From: Streptomyces atriruber
GTDB lineage: Bacteria; Actinomycetota; Actinomycetes; Streptomycetales; Streptomycetaceae
Direction: 5' to 3'
Length of the DNA: 64,000 bases
Assembly: GCF_001418325.1 (NCBI RefSeq)
Contig: NZ_LIPN01000028.1
Coordinates: forward strand, 1-64,000
In this document: one piece after another, positions 27,286 to 36,672 of the stretch
How positions within the stretch are numbered: the first letter of the stretch is position 1
Layout: every line of letters begins with the position of its first letter
Notes under the pieces: model-generated
The model's database searches: none
What the model saw: only the letters and a program-made list of their open reading frames with translations
What the model was told of the DNA's origin: nothing
Position numbers and translations under genes: made by a program

Positions 27286-28176
27286 TCAGCTGCCGGCGAG
27301 CTCCTCGATGACGGGGCCGAACGCCTCGAAGGAGGGCTCAAGGACCGTGATGTACGAGAAGCCGTACCGCTCCCGCTGCGCGCGCAGCTGGTCGGCCATC
27401 TGGCGGACGGTGCCGATGAGCAGGATCGGGAGTGCGAGCGCGGTGTCCTCGGTGAGGTGCGGGACGTGCTGGAGGAGGGGCCGGACCGCGGCGCGCCGGT
27501 CGTCCGTCACCTCGACCAGCTGGATCAGCAGATTCAGCTCGGCCGGTTCGGCGCGGTCCGCGGCGAACCGGTGGTAGGCGGCGACCCGCTCGTCCAGCTC
27601 CTCGGCCGTGAGGTGGCGCAGCGCACCGCTCGTGTCGCCCGGAACCGCCTTGGCCCCGGTGAAGGCCGCGATGTCGGCGTGCTCGGCGGTCAGCTTCATC
27701 ATGCGGTCCCCGTTGCCGCCGACCAGGAGCGGCGGGCGGGGCTTCTGCAGCGGCTGCGGCTGGTGTTCCGTCGAGCCGAGGAGCGTGTCCAACTCCTCGA
27801 TGGTGCGCCGCAGATGGTCCACCCGCTCACCGGGCGAGCCCCAGGGCAGCCCGGCCGCGTCGTGTTCCGGTTTGACGTACCCCGTACCGAGCCCCAGTTC
27901 GAGCCGACCACCGGTGAGGGCGTCCGTCGTGGCGACCTCGCGCGCAAGGAGTGCGGGGTTCCAGAAGCCCGTGTTCAGCACGAAGGTGCCGACCCGGGGG
28001 CGCTCGGTGGCCTCGGCGGCCGCGACGAGCGCCGGGAACGGCGCGGGTGCGCCCAGATGGTCGGGGACCAGGATCACGTCGTAGCCGAGCTCCTCCGCTC
28101 GGCGGCACTTCTTGCCCCACTCCACTCCTGCCGCCGGAGTGACCATGTTGACACCGAAGCGGAACGGCCGTGTCAT
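27286..28176 (-). CDS. LLM-class F420-dependent oxidoreductase
   Basis: 296-residue luciferase-like TIM-barrel protein. It has the features of the F420-using LLM group: N-terminal RFGVNMVTPAAGVEWGKKCRRAEELGYD, LNTGFWNPALLAREVATTDALTGGRLELGLGTG at about 65-100, and PPLLVGGNGDRMM at about 150. The ATG at 28176 follows GGGGAG. Such enzymes pass hydride between F420 and a small substrate, which cannot be named here. The ABC permease gene upstream runs the same way 50 bases away, so co-transcription is possible. Confidence 0.88.
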   Translation of the reverse strand: MTRPFRFGVNMVTPAAGVEWGKKCRRAEELGYDVILVPDHLGAPAPFPALVAAAEATERPRVGTFVLNTGFWNPALLAREVATTDALTGGRLELGLGTGYVKPEHDAAGLPWGSPGERVDHLRRTIEELDTLLGSTEHQPQPLQKPRPPLLVGGNGDRMMKLTAEHADIAAFTGAKAVPGDTSGALRHLTAEELDERVAAYHRFAADRAEPAELNLLIQLVEVTDDRRAAVRPLLQHVPHLTEDTALALPILLIGTVRQMADQLRAQRERYGFSYITVLEPSFEAFGPVIEELAGS

Positions 28177-28226
28177 GAACTCCCCTTGTCTGTCGTGCGG
28201 TCGAGGTGATCCGAGGGATCGGTCCA

Positions 28227-30791
28227 TCACTCGTGCGCGATGGCCGCCAGTACATTCATGCGCGACGCGCGCAGTGCGGGCAGCAGCGCCGCCGCGAGGC
28301 CGACGACCACCGAGCCGATCACCACCGCGACGATCGTCGTCCAGGGGAACGCCAGCTCCTTCATGCCCTGCAGCGCGAGCACCTGCTGTACGGCGACGCC
28401 CCAGACCAGCCCGAGTGAGAGTCCGAGCAGCGCCCCGAACACCGCGATCACCACCGACTCCAGACGGATCATCCGGCGCAGCTGACGGCGTCCGAGCCCG
28501 ATGGCGCGCAGCAGCCCGATCTCCCGGGTGCGCTCCACGACCGACAGGGCCAGCGTGTTCACGACGCCCAGCACCGCGATGACGATCGCGAGACCGAGGA
28601 GGGCGTAGACGAGGTAGAGCATCACGGCGATCTGCTGCCGGATCAGCTCCTTGTAGTCGGCCTGGTCGCGCACCTGCACCTGCGGATACGGGTCGAGGGT
28701 CCTGTCCAGGCGCTCGCGCAGGGTGTCCGCGTCCGTGCCGGACGCCGCGTTGACGTACAGCGCGGAGTCCTGGCCGCCCGGCACGTACTTCTCGACCGTG
28801 CCGAACCCCATGAAGAGCCCGCCCTCGACGCCGAAGCCCTCGGGCGAGTCCTGGTCGGTGAGCGCGCCGACCGTCAGCTTCGTCCCGCGCCCGCCGGGGA
28901 ACGTGGCGTCCAGCGCGTCACCGACGCGCACCTTGTGCTTCTTCGCGAAGTCCACGTCCATGCCGATCCGTCCCGCGGCGAGCGCGGCCCGTGAACTGCC
29001 CTGCGCGTACGTCACCTTGGCCACGTCGTCGAGGCGCGGGTCGTAGCCCGCGGCGGTCGACTCGACGTTCTTCCCGTCGGGCAGCGCCAGTTCGATGGGG
29101 GTGAAGCGCTGGCGTACGACGAGGCCCGCGCCCTCGGTGTCCTCGACCTTCCCGGTGATCTCCGACGAGAACGGCATGAAGTTGCTGTTCTGCACGACGA
29201 AGTCGGCGCCCAGCGTCTTGTCGATCTGCCGGTCGAACGACTTCGTCATCGACGCGCTCGCCACCGACAGCCCTCCGACCAGCGCGAGCCCCACCATGAG
29301 CGCGGCCGCCGTGGCCCCCGTGCGGCGCGGGTTGCGCAGCGCGTTGCGCTGGCTCATCCGGCCGACGGACCCGAAGACCGCGGGAAAGACGCCGCCGAGG
29401 ACCCGGATCACCGGGCGCACCAGGAGCGGCCCCGCGATGACCGTGGCGATCAGGGTCAGGACGATGCCCAGGCCGAGCAGGGACGCCGCGGACGAGGTCT
29501 TCTCCGCGGTCGCGCAGCCCACCAGCGCGGCGGCACCGGCCGCCCCGACGAGGCCGCCGGCGACCGCCCGTACCTTCAACGGCCGCCCCACACCGGCGAT
29601 CTCGGCGTCCGCGAGCGCGGCCATCGGCGAGACGTGCGCGGCCCGCCGCGCGGGGAGGTACGCCGCGACGAACGTGACGCCGACCCCGACGACGTACGAG
29701 GCGACGGGCGTCGCCCACCCGATGACCATCTCCGTGGACTTCAGGTTCATCCCGAGCAGGCCCATCAGCTCGATCAGACCGAGGGCCAGACCTATACCGG
29801 CGGCGAGTCCCAGCGTCGAGCCGACGAGACCCAGCAGGAGCGCCTCGATGAGCACCGACCGGCGCACCTGCCTGCGGTCGGCGCCGAGCGCGCGCAGCAG
29901 CCCCAGCTCCCGGGTGCGCTGCGCGATGAGCATCGAGAAGGTGTTGACGATCAGGAAGATGCCCACGAGCACGGCGACACCGGCGAAGCCGAGCATCACG
30001 TACTTGATGACGTCCAGGAAGCCGCCGAGCTCGGACGCCGCGGACTCGGCCTGCTCGTCGGCGGTCTCCAGGTCGTAGCCGGAGCCCAGTTCGGCGCCGA
30101 TGCGCCGCTTGAGGGCCGTGTCGCTCACGCCGTCGTCGGCGGTCACGTCGATGCTCGTCGCCACCCTCCGCGAACCGAGCAGCTCGCGCTGGGCGCTCGC
30201 GGTGTCCAGGAAGACGAGCGCGGCACCCGGGTTGGTGGTGGTGAAGGTGGCGATGCCGACGACCCGGACCTCGAACGAGCCGGGGCGGGCGAGGACGGTG
30301 AGCGTGTCCCCGATCTTCACGTCCTTCTTGTCGGCCGTGTCGGCGTCGATCAGTGCCTGGCCGCCGCCGCGCGGGGCGTGGCCCGAGGTGAGCTCCACGG
30401 GGCTGCGGTCGGTGGGGTACCAGTTCGTGGCGATCGTGGGAGCGCCCGTCGTGGAGCCCACGGATTCGTTGTCCCGGTCGACGATGGTGATGTTCTCGAC
30501 GGACACGTCGATGTGCGCGGCCGCGACCCCGGGGACCGTGGACACCCGCTCCTTGAGGCGCGCCGGCACCGTCGGCGTCTGCCCGGAGGGCACGGCCTCG
30601 TCCAGGTCCTCCTTCGGCGCCACCGTCACATCGGCGGAGGTGGAGGCGAACAGCCGGTCGAAGGTGCGGGTGACCGTGTCCGAGAAGATCAGGCTGCCCG
30701 CGACGAACGCGACCGAGAGGATGACGGCAAGCGCGGAGAGCGCGAGCCTGCCCTTGTGCGCGAGGAAGCTCCTGAGCGTCGCCTTCAGCAC
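28227..30791 (-). CDS. ABC exporter permease with two FtsX domains
   Basis: 854-residue membrane permease of the MacB/FtsX type. The order is an N-terminal transmembrane helix (LALSALAVILSVAFVAG), a large extracytoplasmic domain to about residue 260, FtsX domain 1 (about 265-410), two more membrane segments around 420-480, a second extracytoplasmic domain and FtsX domain 2 to the C-terminus. This duplicated layout is usual for actinobacterial permeases paired with one ATPase. The gene starts with a GTG 13 bases after the ATPase stop. Such systems move lipids, peptides or drugs or act in signalling; the cargo is unknown. Confidence 0.92.
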   Translation of the reverse strand: MLKATLRSFLAHKGRLALSALAVILSVAFVAGSLIFSDTVTRTFDRLFASTSADVTVAPKEDLDEAVPSGQTPTVPARLKERVSTVPGVAAAHIDVSVENITIVDRDNESVGSTTGAPTIATNWYPTDRSPVELTSGHAPRGGGQALIDADTADKKDVKIGDTLTVLARPGSFEVRVVGIATFTTTNPGAALVFLDTASAQRELLGSRRVATSIDVTADDGVSDTALKRRIGAELGSGYDLETADEQAESAASELGGFLDVIKYVMLGFAGVAVLVGIFLIVNTFSMLIAQRTRELGLLRALGADRRQVRRSVLIEALLLGLVGSTLGLAAGIGLALGLIELMGLLGMNLKSTEMVIGWATPVASYVVGVGVTFVAAYLPARRAAHVSPMAALADAEIAGVGRPLKVRAVAGGLVGAAGAAALVGCATAEKTSSAASLLGLGIVLTLIATVIAGPLLVRPVIRVLGGVFPAVFGSVGRMSQRNALRNPRRTGATAAALMVGLALVGGLSVASASMTKSFDRQIDKTLGADFVVQNSNFMPFSSEITGKVEDTEGAGLVVRQRFTPIELALPDGKNVESTAAGYDPRLDDVAKVTYAQGSSRAALAAGRIGMDVDFAKKHKVRVGDALDATFPGGRGTKLTVGALTDQDSPEGFGVEGGLFMGFGTVEKYVPGGQDSALYVNAASGTDADTLRERLDRTLDPYPQVQVRDQADYKELIRQQIAVMLYLVYALLGLAIVIAVLGVVNTLALSVVERTREIGLLRAIGLGRRQLRRMIRLESVVIAVFGALLGLSLGLVWGVAVQQVLALQGMKELAFPWTTIVAVVIGSVVVGLAAALLPALRASRMNVLAAIAHE

Positions 30792-30804
30792 CGAGGCCCC
30801 CCGC

Positions 30805-31656
30805 TCAGCTCTGCTCGGACGGGCGCTCGGCGGGTGCGGGAGGGGGTGAGCCCGGTTTGTCGTGCGCGCCGGGCGCCCCCGTGTGCAAGGCGTCGAACCG
30901 CTTCATCCGCTCCAGGACCGCGTCCGCCGTCGGCCGCGTCATGTCGTCCACGATCCGCCCGTCACCGAGGAAGAGGACCAGGTCGGAGTGGCCGGCCGCG
31001 CTCGGGTCATGGGTCACCATCACCACGGTCTGGCCGAGCTGGTCCACCGCGTCGCGCAGGAAGCCCAGGACTTCGAGCCCGGCCCGCGAATCGAGGTTGC
31101 CCGTCGGCTCGTCGGCGAAGATCAGCTCGGGCTTCGCGGCGAGCGCCCGCGCGCAGGCCACCCGCTGCTGCTGGCCGCCGGACAACTGCGCCGGACGGTG
31201 CTTCAGCCGGTCCCGCAGACCCAGCGTGTCGATGACGTGCTCCAGCCAGTCGCGGTCGGGCCGCTGCCCCGCGATGTCCATCGGGAGCGTCATGTTCTCC
31301 AGGGCATTCAGCGTGGGGATGAGGTTGAAGGACTGGAACATGAAGCCGATGCGGTCGCGCCGCAGCCGCGTCAGCTCACGCTCCTTCAGGCCCGTGATCT
31401 CGGTGTCGCCGAGCCACACCTGGCCCGCCGATACGCTGTCGAGCCCGGCCAGGCAGTGCATCAGGGTGGACTTCCCTGAACCGGAAGGGCCCATGACGGC
31501 CGTGAAGCGCCCGCGGGCGATGTCCACGTCGACCGAGTCGAGGGCGAGGACGGTCGTCTCGCCGGAGCCGTACGCCTTGGTGAGGCCGCGGGCACGCGCG
31601 GCGATCCCGGCGGGCTCCGAACTGTCCGTGAACGGTGCCGAAGCAGGTGTGGACAA
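30805..31656 (-). CDS. ABC transporter ATP-binding protein, LolD/MacB type
   Basis: 283-residue ATPase partner of the FtsX-type permease. Walker A is GPSGSGKST, the signature is LSGGQQQR and Walker B is LIFADEPTGNLDS, all canonical for the MacB group. I chose the TTG at 31656 because AGGAGG precedes it at the right distance and homology begins soon after; the frame to 31800 adds unconserved residues. The C-terminal tail is proline-rich and charged. The gene is divergent from the toxin-antitoxin pair. Confidence 0.93.
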   Translation of the reverse strand: MSTPASAPFTDSSEPAGIAARARGLTKAYGSGETTVLALDSVDVDIARGRFTAVMGPSGSGKSTLMHCLAGLDSVSAGQVWLGDTEITGLKERELTRLRRDRIGFMFQSFNLIPTLNALENMTLPMDIAGQRPDRDWLEHVIDTLGLRDRLKHRPAQLSGGQQQRVACARALAAKPELIFADEPTGNLDSRAGLEVLGFLRDAVDQLGQTVVMVTHDPSAAGHSDLVLFLGDGRIVDDMTRPTADAVLERMKRFDALHTGAPGAHDKPGSPPPAPAERPSEQS

Positions 31657-31785
31657 GGCGGCCTCCTGGGTTGTGGCCGTTCCAACTCCCGTATTGCCGC
31701 GAAGAGTAGTAGGGCTCCCCGGGTGTCCGGTATCCCTCCGAGGTCGGGCCCCAGGACGTATGTAAGGGACATGGTCCTGGCGGTC

Positions 31786-31814
31786 TTGTCGTGCTAGCAC
31801 TCCGGCGCTAGCTT
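31786..31814 (+). promoter_or_regulatory. Toxin-antitoxin promoter with GCTAGC operator pair
   Basis: A -35 box TTGTCG (31786-31791), 17-bp spacer and -10 box TAGCTT (31809-31814) place the transcription start at or next to the ATG at 31821. GCTAGC occurs twice (31793-31798 and 31807-31812), the first inside the palindrome GTGCTAGCAC. Both copies overlap the promoter, as expected for autorepression by a ribbon-helix-helix antitoxin. Confidence 0.65.
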
Positions 31815-31820
31815 GACGGT

Positions 31821-32069
31821 ATGGCGAAGACTCAGCTGAACGTGCGAGTGGACGAGGACACCGCCCGGGCCGCGCGCGAGCGCGCCCTGGCCCGCGGCAT
31901 GAGTGTCAACCGCTACATAGAAGAACTGGTCAAGCAGGACGCCGGCGAAATCGGACACACCTTCGTGGAGTCCGCCGCCGACTTCATGAAGCAGTACGAA
32001 TCCGTCTTCGCCGAAGAGTTCGGCGTCGGGCGCGAGGGCAGCCGCCCGGTGCGTGAAGGTCGTCGCTGA
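31821..32069 (+). CDS. Ribbon-helix-helix-type antitoxin
   Basis: 82-residue protein whose first 45 residues form an Arc/CopG-like fold: a strand KTQLNVRVDED followed by ARAARERALARGMSVNRYIEELV. The C-terminal half is acidic and would bind the toxin. No Shine-Dalgarno is seen and the promoter places the start codon at the 5' end of the mRNA, so translation is probably leaderless. The toxin gene overlaps its 3' end by 17 bases. Autorepression through the GCTAGC repeats is inferred. Confidence 0.8.
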   Translation: MAKTQLNVRVDEDTARAARERALARGMSVNRYIEELVKQDAGEIGHTFVESAADFMKQYESVFAEEFGVGREGSRPVREGRR

Positions 32070-32445
32070 GCCGTTGGACCTCAGAATCGACCTTGCCTGG
32101 CTCCTGATGATCGCCGAACACAAGACGCCCGGAGACCCCCAGGTCACCGACTGGGGCGCACTCGTCGCCGCCGTCAGCAGACACGAGGCGGAGATATTCG
32201 GCGTTCCCGTCTACGAGACCCCGCACGACCGTGCGGCGGCGCTGCTCCAGGTCCTGCTCCACATCCCGGCGCTCGAACGCTCCAACGCCCTCTTCGCCTC
32301 CTCCGTCGCCTACGCCTACCTCGTCTCCAGCGGCCTGAAGGTCGTCACATCGCCCGAGCAGGTGCGTGACCTCGCCCGGCTGGTGAAGGAGGGCGACGCG
32401 AGCGTGCACGCCATCGCCGAACAGCTCCGCAAGTGGAGTCTGTGA
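32053..32445 (+). CDS. Doc/Fic-fold-like toxin
   Basis: 130-residue protein following the antitoxin in an overlapping frame, starting at a GTG. In Streptomyces this type is annotated as the toxin component of a fic-family system. The Fic signature HxFxDGNGR is absent, and the C-terminal half is predicted helical (ASSVAYAYLVSSGLKVVTSPEQV). So if it is a Fic/Doc relative it is degenerate in the AMP-transfer loop and may act by another route. The pairing, size and overlap support a toxin call more than the sequence itself does. Confidence 0.65.
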   Translation: MKVVAEPLDLRIDLAWLLMIAEHKTPGDPQVTDWGALVAAVSRHEAEIFGVPVYETPHDRAAALLQVLLHIPALERSNALFASSVAYAYLVSSGLKVVTSPEQVRDLARLVKEGDASVHAIAEQLRKWSL

Positions 32446-32478
32446 GCCCACCACGGGCCGGACGCCGACGCGGGCGCG

Positions 32479-33150
32479 TCAGGGAGCGTCGGAGCGGTGG
32501 GCCGTACCGAGCACGCAGTACGACGTCGGCAGGCGCGGCCCCTTCGCGGGCACCAGAAGCCGTCGGTACGCACCGAGCTCGAACCCCGCCTCGCGCAGCG
32601 CCTCCGGCGTGTCCCGCGAGACGTGACAGCCCCCGAACAGGGGAGGCCACACCGTGCGGTCCAGGACGCGCTGGGCGCCCGCCATCAGCCTCCCCGGCGC
32701 CCTGCCGTGCTCGAAGAACCGCAGCTCGCCGCCGGGCCGGAGCACTCGGCGCAGCTCGCCCAGCGCCCGCGGCACGTCCCGCACACTGCACAGCACCAAA
32801 GAGACGACCGCCGCGTCGAACGCCTCGCTCTTGACGGGCAGCGCCTCGGCGGCGCCCGGCACGACGTCCACCGGCACGTCCGCCCGCAGGGCCGCGGACA
32901 CCGCAAGCCGCCGCAGCAGCCGCTCCGGCTCGATCGCCACCACTTCGGAGACCGCGCCCGGGTAGTGCGCGAAGTTCAGCCCGTTGCCCGCGCCGACCTC
33001 GATGACCCGACCCGAGAGACCGGCGAGCAGCTCCCGGCGGTGGGTACCGATCACGGGCTCGGCGGCCACGCTCTGGCGGGCGTAGAAACGGGCGAAGACG
33101 GGGTGGTGCACGACATCCCGGGACGTGGGCTTGGCGGAGCGCGGCGACAT
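32479..33150 (-). CDS. Class I SAM-dependent methyltransferase
   Basis: 223-residue methyltransferase of the UbiE/phospholipid-methyltransferase-like group. Motif I is VIEVGAGNGLNFAHYP at about residue 50, an acidic EP follows the second strand, and post-motif LVLCSVRDVPRALGELRRVLRPGG is clear. The N-terminus HHPVFARFYARQSVAAEP matches homologues that act on lipids or small phenols. The ATG at 33150 has GAGGAGG upstream. It lies downstream of bioD in the same direction but 142 bases away, so a link to biotin is not suggested. Confidence 0.88.
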   Translation of the reverse strand: MSPRSAKPTSRDVVHHPVFARFYARQSVAAEPVIGTHRRELLAGLSGRVIEVGAGNGLNFAHYPGAVSEVVAIEPERLLRRLAVSAALRADVPVDVVPGAAEALPVKSEAFDAAVVSLVLCSVRDVPRALGELRRVLRPGGELRFFEHGRAPGRLMAGAQRVLDRTVWPPLFGGCHVSRDTPEALREAGFELGAYRRLLVPAKGPRLPTSYCVLGTAHRSDAP

Positions 33151-33292
33151 GGGCCCTCCTCGGTGGAGATCCTCGGCGGAGCGAGCGGATACCGCCATGG
33201 TGCCCGGACGGCGGGGCAGTCGACCCTGCAGAGCGGACGCGCCTCGCCGGCCGCGTCCCGGGGTCACCCGCCCCGCCGTCCTGCTCACCGCG

Positions 33293-34036
33293 TCAGTGCG
33301 CCGATGCCCCGGGCGCCCCGGGCGCCTCCCGCTCGGCGAAGGACACCGCGTCCCACGTGCCGCCCAGCTCCGGCCCGAGCCAACCACCGGCCGCGGCACG
33401 GAAGGCGGCCCCGTCGAGTGCCCCGGCCCCCTCGGGAACGGCACCGAGCAGCGGTGTGCCCGCGTCCTTCGGCAGGTCCGCGAGGTTGCAGCGGGACGCC
33501 AGGTCGGGCCGGGACGGCCAGCTGCCGATCAGCGGACCCAGTTGGCGCACCCCGCGCGCCCGCAGCGCCTCCGCGGTCAGGCCCGTCGTGTTGAGCGAGC
33601 CGAGGCCCGCCGACACCACCATCAGCACCGGCGCGCCGAGGAGCCGGGCGGCGTCCGCGAGGGTGCCGCCCTCGTCGTCCAGGCGTACGAGCAGGCCGCC
33701 CGCCCCCTCGACGAGCACCAGATCGTGCTCGGTCGCGAGCTTCGCCGCCGCGTCGGCCACGTCGCTCGGGTGGACCTGGGCGCGACCCGACCGCCGCGCC
33801 GCCACGTCGGGCGCCAACGGCTCCGGGTAGCGGGCGAGTTCACGCGTGGTGATGCCGTCCCCCGCGAGCCGCAGCACCTCCTGGGCGTCGCCGGGCTCGC
33901 CGGGGCCGACGCCGGTCTGTGCCGGTTTGAGCACCGCGACGCTGCGCCCGGCCGCGCGGGCGACGGCGGCCACCGCGGCCGTCGTCACCGTCTTGCCGAT
34001 CTCCGTGCCCGTACCGGACACCACGATCACCGTCAC
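33293..34036 (-). CDS. bioD: Dethiobiotin synthetase
   Basis: 247-residue ATP-dependent carboxylase that closes the ureido ring of dethiobiotin from 7,8-diaminopelargonate, CO2 and ATP. The P-loop GTGTEIGKT is at residues 8-16, the substrate segment KPAQTGVGPGEPGDA follows, and VLVEGAGGLLVRL is the conserved GAGG block. It starts with a GTG one base after the bioA stop, the third gene of bioB-bioA-bioD. The C-terminal tail is alanine-rich. Confidence 0.95.
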   Translation of the reverse strand: MTVIVVSGTGTEIGKTVTTAAVAAVARAAGRSVAVLKPAQTGVGPGEPGDAQEVLRLAGDGITTRELARYPEPLAPDVAARRSGRAQVHPSDVADAAAKLATEHDLVLVEGAGGLLVRLDDEGGTLADAARLLGAPVLMVVSAGLGSLNTTGLTAEALRARGVRQLGPLIGSWPSRPDLASRCNLADLPKDAGTPLLGAVPEGAGALDGAAFRAAAGGWLGPELGGTWDAVSFAEREAPGAPGASAH

Positions 34037-34037
34037 G

Positions 34038-35354
34038 TCAGCCCTCCTTCGCCGCCGCGCACACCGCGCGCGCGATCCGTGCCACGTCGTCGTCGCCCGT
34101 GATGAACGGCGGCATCGTGTAGATCAGGTCGCGGAACGGCCGCACCCACACGCCCTCGCGCACCGCCGCCCGGGTCGCCGCGGCCATGTCCACCGGGTGG
34201 TCGAGCTGTACGACGCCGATGGCCCCGAGGACACGGACCTCCCGGACCGAAGGGAGGGCGGCCGCCTCCGCCAGACCGCCCCGCAGACCCGTCTCGATCC
34301 GCTTGACCTCGGTCTGCCAGTCCTGCCCGAGCAGCAGGTCGATCGAGGCACCGGCCACCGCGGCGGCCAGCGGGTTCCCCATGAACGTCGGGCCGTGTGC
34401 CAGGACCGGCACCTCGCCCCGCGAGATGCCGTCGGCGATGCGGGAGGTGCACAACGTCGCCGCCATCGACAGATAACCGCCGGTCAGGGCCTTGCCCACG
34501 CACATCACATCGGGTGTGACAGCCGCGTGATCCGCCGCGAAGAGCGCCCCCGTGCGGCCGAAGCCCGTCGCGATCTCGTCGAACACCAGCAGCACGTCAT
34601 GGGCGTCGCACGCCTCCCGCAGCGCGCGCAGATAGCCGGGGGAGTGGAAGCGCATCCCGCCCGCGCCCTGCACCACCGGCTCGACGATCACCGCGGCCAG
34701 TTCGTGGGCGTGTCGGCCGATCAGCTCATGTAGGTGATCGGCGTACGACTCCTCGTACGCGTCGAATCCGCTGGGCGGCGCGTCCGCGAACACCTGTCGC
34801 GGCAGCACGCCCTGCCACAGCTCGTGCATGCCCCCCTTGGGGTCGCACACGGCCATCGGCTGCCAGGTGTCGCCGTGGTAGCCGCCGCGCCAGGTCAGCA
34901 TCCGCTGCTTCTCGGGGCGGCCGAGCGAGCGCCAGTGCTGCAGACACATCTTGACCGCGACCTCGACCGCGACCGAACCCGAGTCGGAGAGGAAGACGTG
35001 CTCCAGACCGTCCGGCGTCATGTCGACGAGGCGCTTGGCGAGCGAGACGGCCGGCTCGTGCGTGAGCCCGCCGAACATCACGTGGCTCATGCGGTCCAGC
35101 TGGCCGCGCACCGCCTCGTTCAGGACCGGGTGGTTGTAGCCGTGGATCGCCGACCACCAGGACGACATGCCGTCGATCAGCTCGCCCCCGCCGCCCGCCA
35201 GACGCATCCGGACGCCGCTCGCCGACTCGACGACCAGGGGTTCCTGGCGGCCGGGCATCGGCCCGTAGGGGTGCCAGACGTGCTGCCGGTCGAGTGCGAG
35301 CAGCTGCTCCGTGGACAGGGGGGACAGGGGAGACTGGGGGGACTGGTCAGGCAT
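34038..35354 (-). CDS. bioA: Adenosylmethionine-8-amino-7-oxononanoate aminotransferase
   Basis: 438-residue PLP aminotransferase making 7,8-diaminopelargonate with SAM as amino donor. Recognisable blocks are HVWHPYGPM near the N-terminus, [16 protein letters not shown], the [11 protein letters not shown] motif that holds the pyridine ring, and the PLP lysine in [10 protein letters not shown]. The ATG at 35354 overlaps the bioB stop by eight bases. A short [11 protein letters not shown] stretch precedes the conserved part. Full length for the family. Confidence 0.96.
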   Translation of the reverse strand: MPDQSPQSPLSPLSTEQLLALDRQHVWHPYGPMPGRQEPLVVESASGVRMRLAGGGGELIDGMSSWWSAIHGYNHPVLNEAVRGQLDRMSHVMFGGLTHEPAVSLAKRLVDMTPDGLEHVFLSDSGSVAVEVAVKMCLQHWRSLGRPEKQRMLTWRGGYHGDTWQPMAVCDPKGGMHELWQGVLPRQVFADAPPSGFDAYEESYADHLHELIGRHAHELAAVIVEPVVQGAGGMRFHSPGYLRALREACDAHDVLLVFDEIATGFGRTGALFAADHAAVTPDVMCVGKALTGGYLSMAATLCTSRIADGISRGEVPVLAHGPTFMGNPLAAAVAGASIDLLLGQDWQTEVKRIETGLRGGLAEAAALPSVREVRVLGAIGVVQLDHPVDMAAATRAAVREGVWVRPFRDLIYTMPPFITGDDDVARIARAVCAAAKEG

Positions 35355-36552
35355 TGGGCGCCAGATCCGTTCCCGCGCCCCGACGGCGTACCGCCACCAG
35401 GTCCGTACGCGCCTCGTTGGAATCCGCCCCGGTCCCGGCCTCGGCCCCGTCCACGGCCTCGGCGGCGGGCTCGGCCGACCCGCAGGGACCGCAGCCGCCA
35501 CCCCCGTGCGAGCCGCAGCCCGCCGCGTCGGCGGCCGCGGCCGCGTCGACGCGGTGCTCCGGCAGCGTCACCTGGTCCGTGCCCTCGACCTCGAACCCGG
35601 CGTCCGCGATCATCGCCAGGTCGTCCTTGCCCGCCTGGCCCTCACTGGTCAGATAGTCGCCGAGGAAGATCGAGTTGGCGATGTTCAGGGCGAGCGGCTG
35701 CATGGAACGCAGATGCACCTCGCGGCCGCCGGCGATGCGCACCTCGATGTCGGGGCAGACGAAGCGGGCCATCGCGAGGATGCGCAGGCAGCGCTGCGGC
35801 GTGAGGTTCCACTCCTTGGCCAGCGGGGTGCCCTCGAAGGGGATCAGGAAGTTCACCGGCACCGAGTCCGGGTCGAGTTCGCGCAGCGAGAAGACGACGT
35901 CGACGAGGTCCTCGTCGCGCTCGCCCATACCGGCGATCAACCCCGAACAGGCGGAGAGGCCCGCCGCGTGCGCCTTCTGGACGGTGTCGACGCGGTCGGC
36001 GTACGTGTGCGTCTTGGTGATGTCCGCGTACGTCGCTTCCGACGTGTTGAGGTTGTGGTTGTAAGCGTCCGCGCCCGCGCCCCGCAGGCGCTCCGCCTGT
36101 CCGTCCGAGAGGAGACCGAGGCAGGCGCACACCTCGACGCCCTCGTTCTGCTCCTTCACCGCCGCGATCGTCTGCGCCACCCGGTCGACGTCCCGGTCCG
36201 TCGGGCCGCGGCCGCTGGCGACCAGGCACACCCGCTTGGCGCCGCCCGCGACCCCGGCCGCCGCGGCCTGCGAGGCCTCGTCGGGCTTCAGCCAGGTGTA
36301 CTTGAGGATCTCGGCCTTGGAGCCGAGGCGCTGCGAACAGTACGAGCAGTCCTCGGGGCACAGGCCCGACTTGAGGTTGACCAGATAGTTGAGTTTCACC
36401 CGTCGCCCGAACCAGTGCCGCCGCACCTTCCCGGCGGCGGCCACTACGTCCAGGAGATCGTCGTCGGAGGTGGCCAGTACGGCCAGCGCCTCTTCACGGG
36501 TCGGCAGCTCGCGCCGAAGCCCCTTTTCCACCAGCGTGTTCAGCAGGTCCAT
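35347..36552 (-). CDS. bioB: Biotin synthase
   Basis: 401-residue radical-SAM enzyme inserting sulfur into dethiobiotin. The [4Fe-4S] cysteines are Cys65, Cys69 and Cys72 in CPEDCSYC, and YNHNLNTSE and [16 protein letters not shown] hold further conserved ligands. The catalytic part ends near residue 330. A further 70 residues form a low-complexity tail with cysteines ([15 protein letters not shown]), absent from E. coli BioB but, as I recall, present in Streptomyces. The ATG at 36552 follows AAGGA. It is the first gene of the minus-strand bio operon, divergent from bioF. Confidence 0.96.
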   Translation of the reverse strand: MDLLNTLVEKGLRRELPTREEALAVLATSDDDLLDVVAAAGKVRRHWFGRRVKLNYLVNLKSGLCPEDCSYCSQRLGSKAEILKYTWLKPDEASQAAAAGVAGGAKRVCLVASGRGPTDRDVDRVAQTIAAVKEQNEGVEVCACLGLLSDGQAERLRGAGADAYNHNLNTSEATYADITKTHTYADRVDTVQKAHAAGLSACSGLIAGMGERDEDLVDVVFSLRELDPDSVPVNFLIPFEGTPLAKEWNLTPQRCLRILAMARFVCPDIEVRIAGGREVHLRSMQPLALNIANSIFLGDYLTSEGQAGKDDLAMIADAGFEVEGTDQVTLPEHRVDAAAAADAAGCGSHGGGGCGPCGSAEPAAEAVDGAEAGTGADSNEARTDLVAVRRRGAGTDLAPNA

Positions 36553-36618
36553 GGCGCTGATCCTTACGCACGGCAGCCTCCCCGGCCAAGGAGAGTTCGC
36601 ACAACAGAAACGGTTTGA

Positions 36619-36638
36619 GGTGTGGGTATTGCCACACC
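36619..36638. promoter_or_regulatory. Inverted repeat between divergent bioB and bioF
   Basis: GGTGTGG-GTATTG-CCACACC, 7-bp perfect arms with a 6-base spacer, in the 120-base divergent region. Its position suits an operator for coordinate biotin control. I do not recognise it as a known BirA or BioQ box. Confidence 0.5.
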
Positions 36639-36672
36639 CTGGCCAGGTGGTCCGGCGGCTAAGGTCTGTGCA

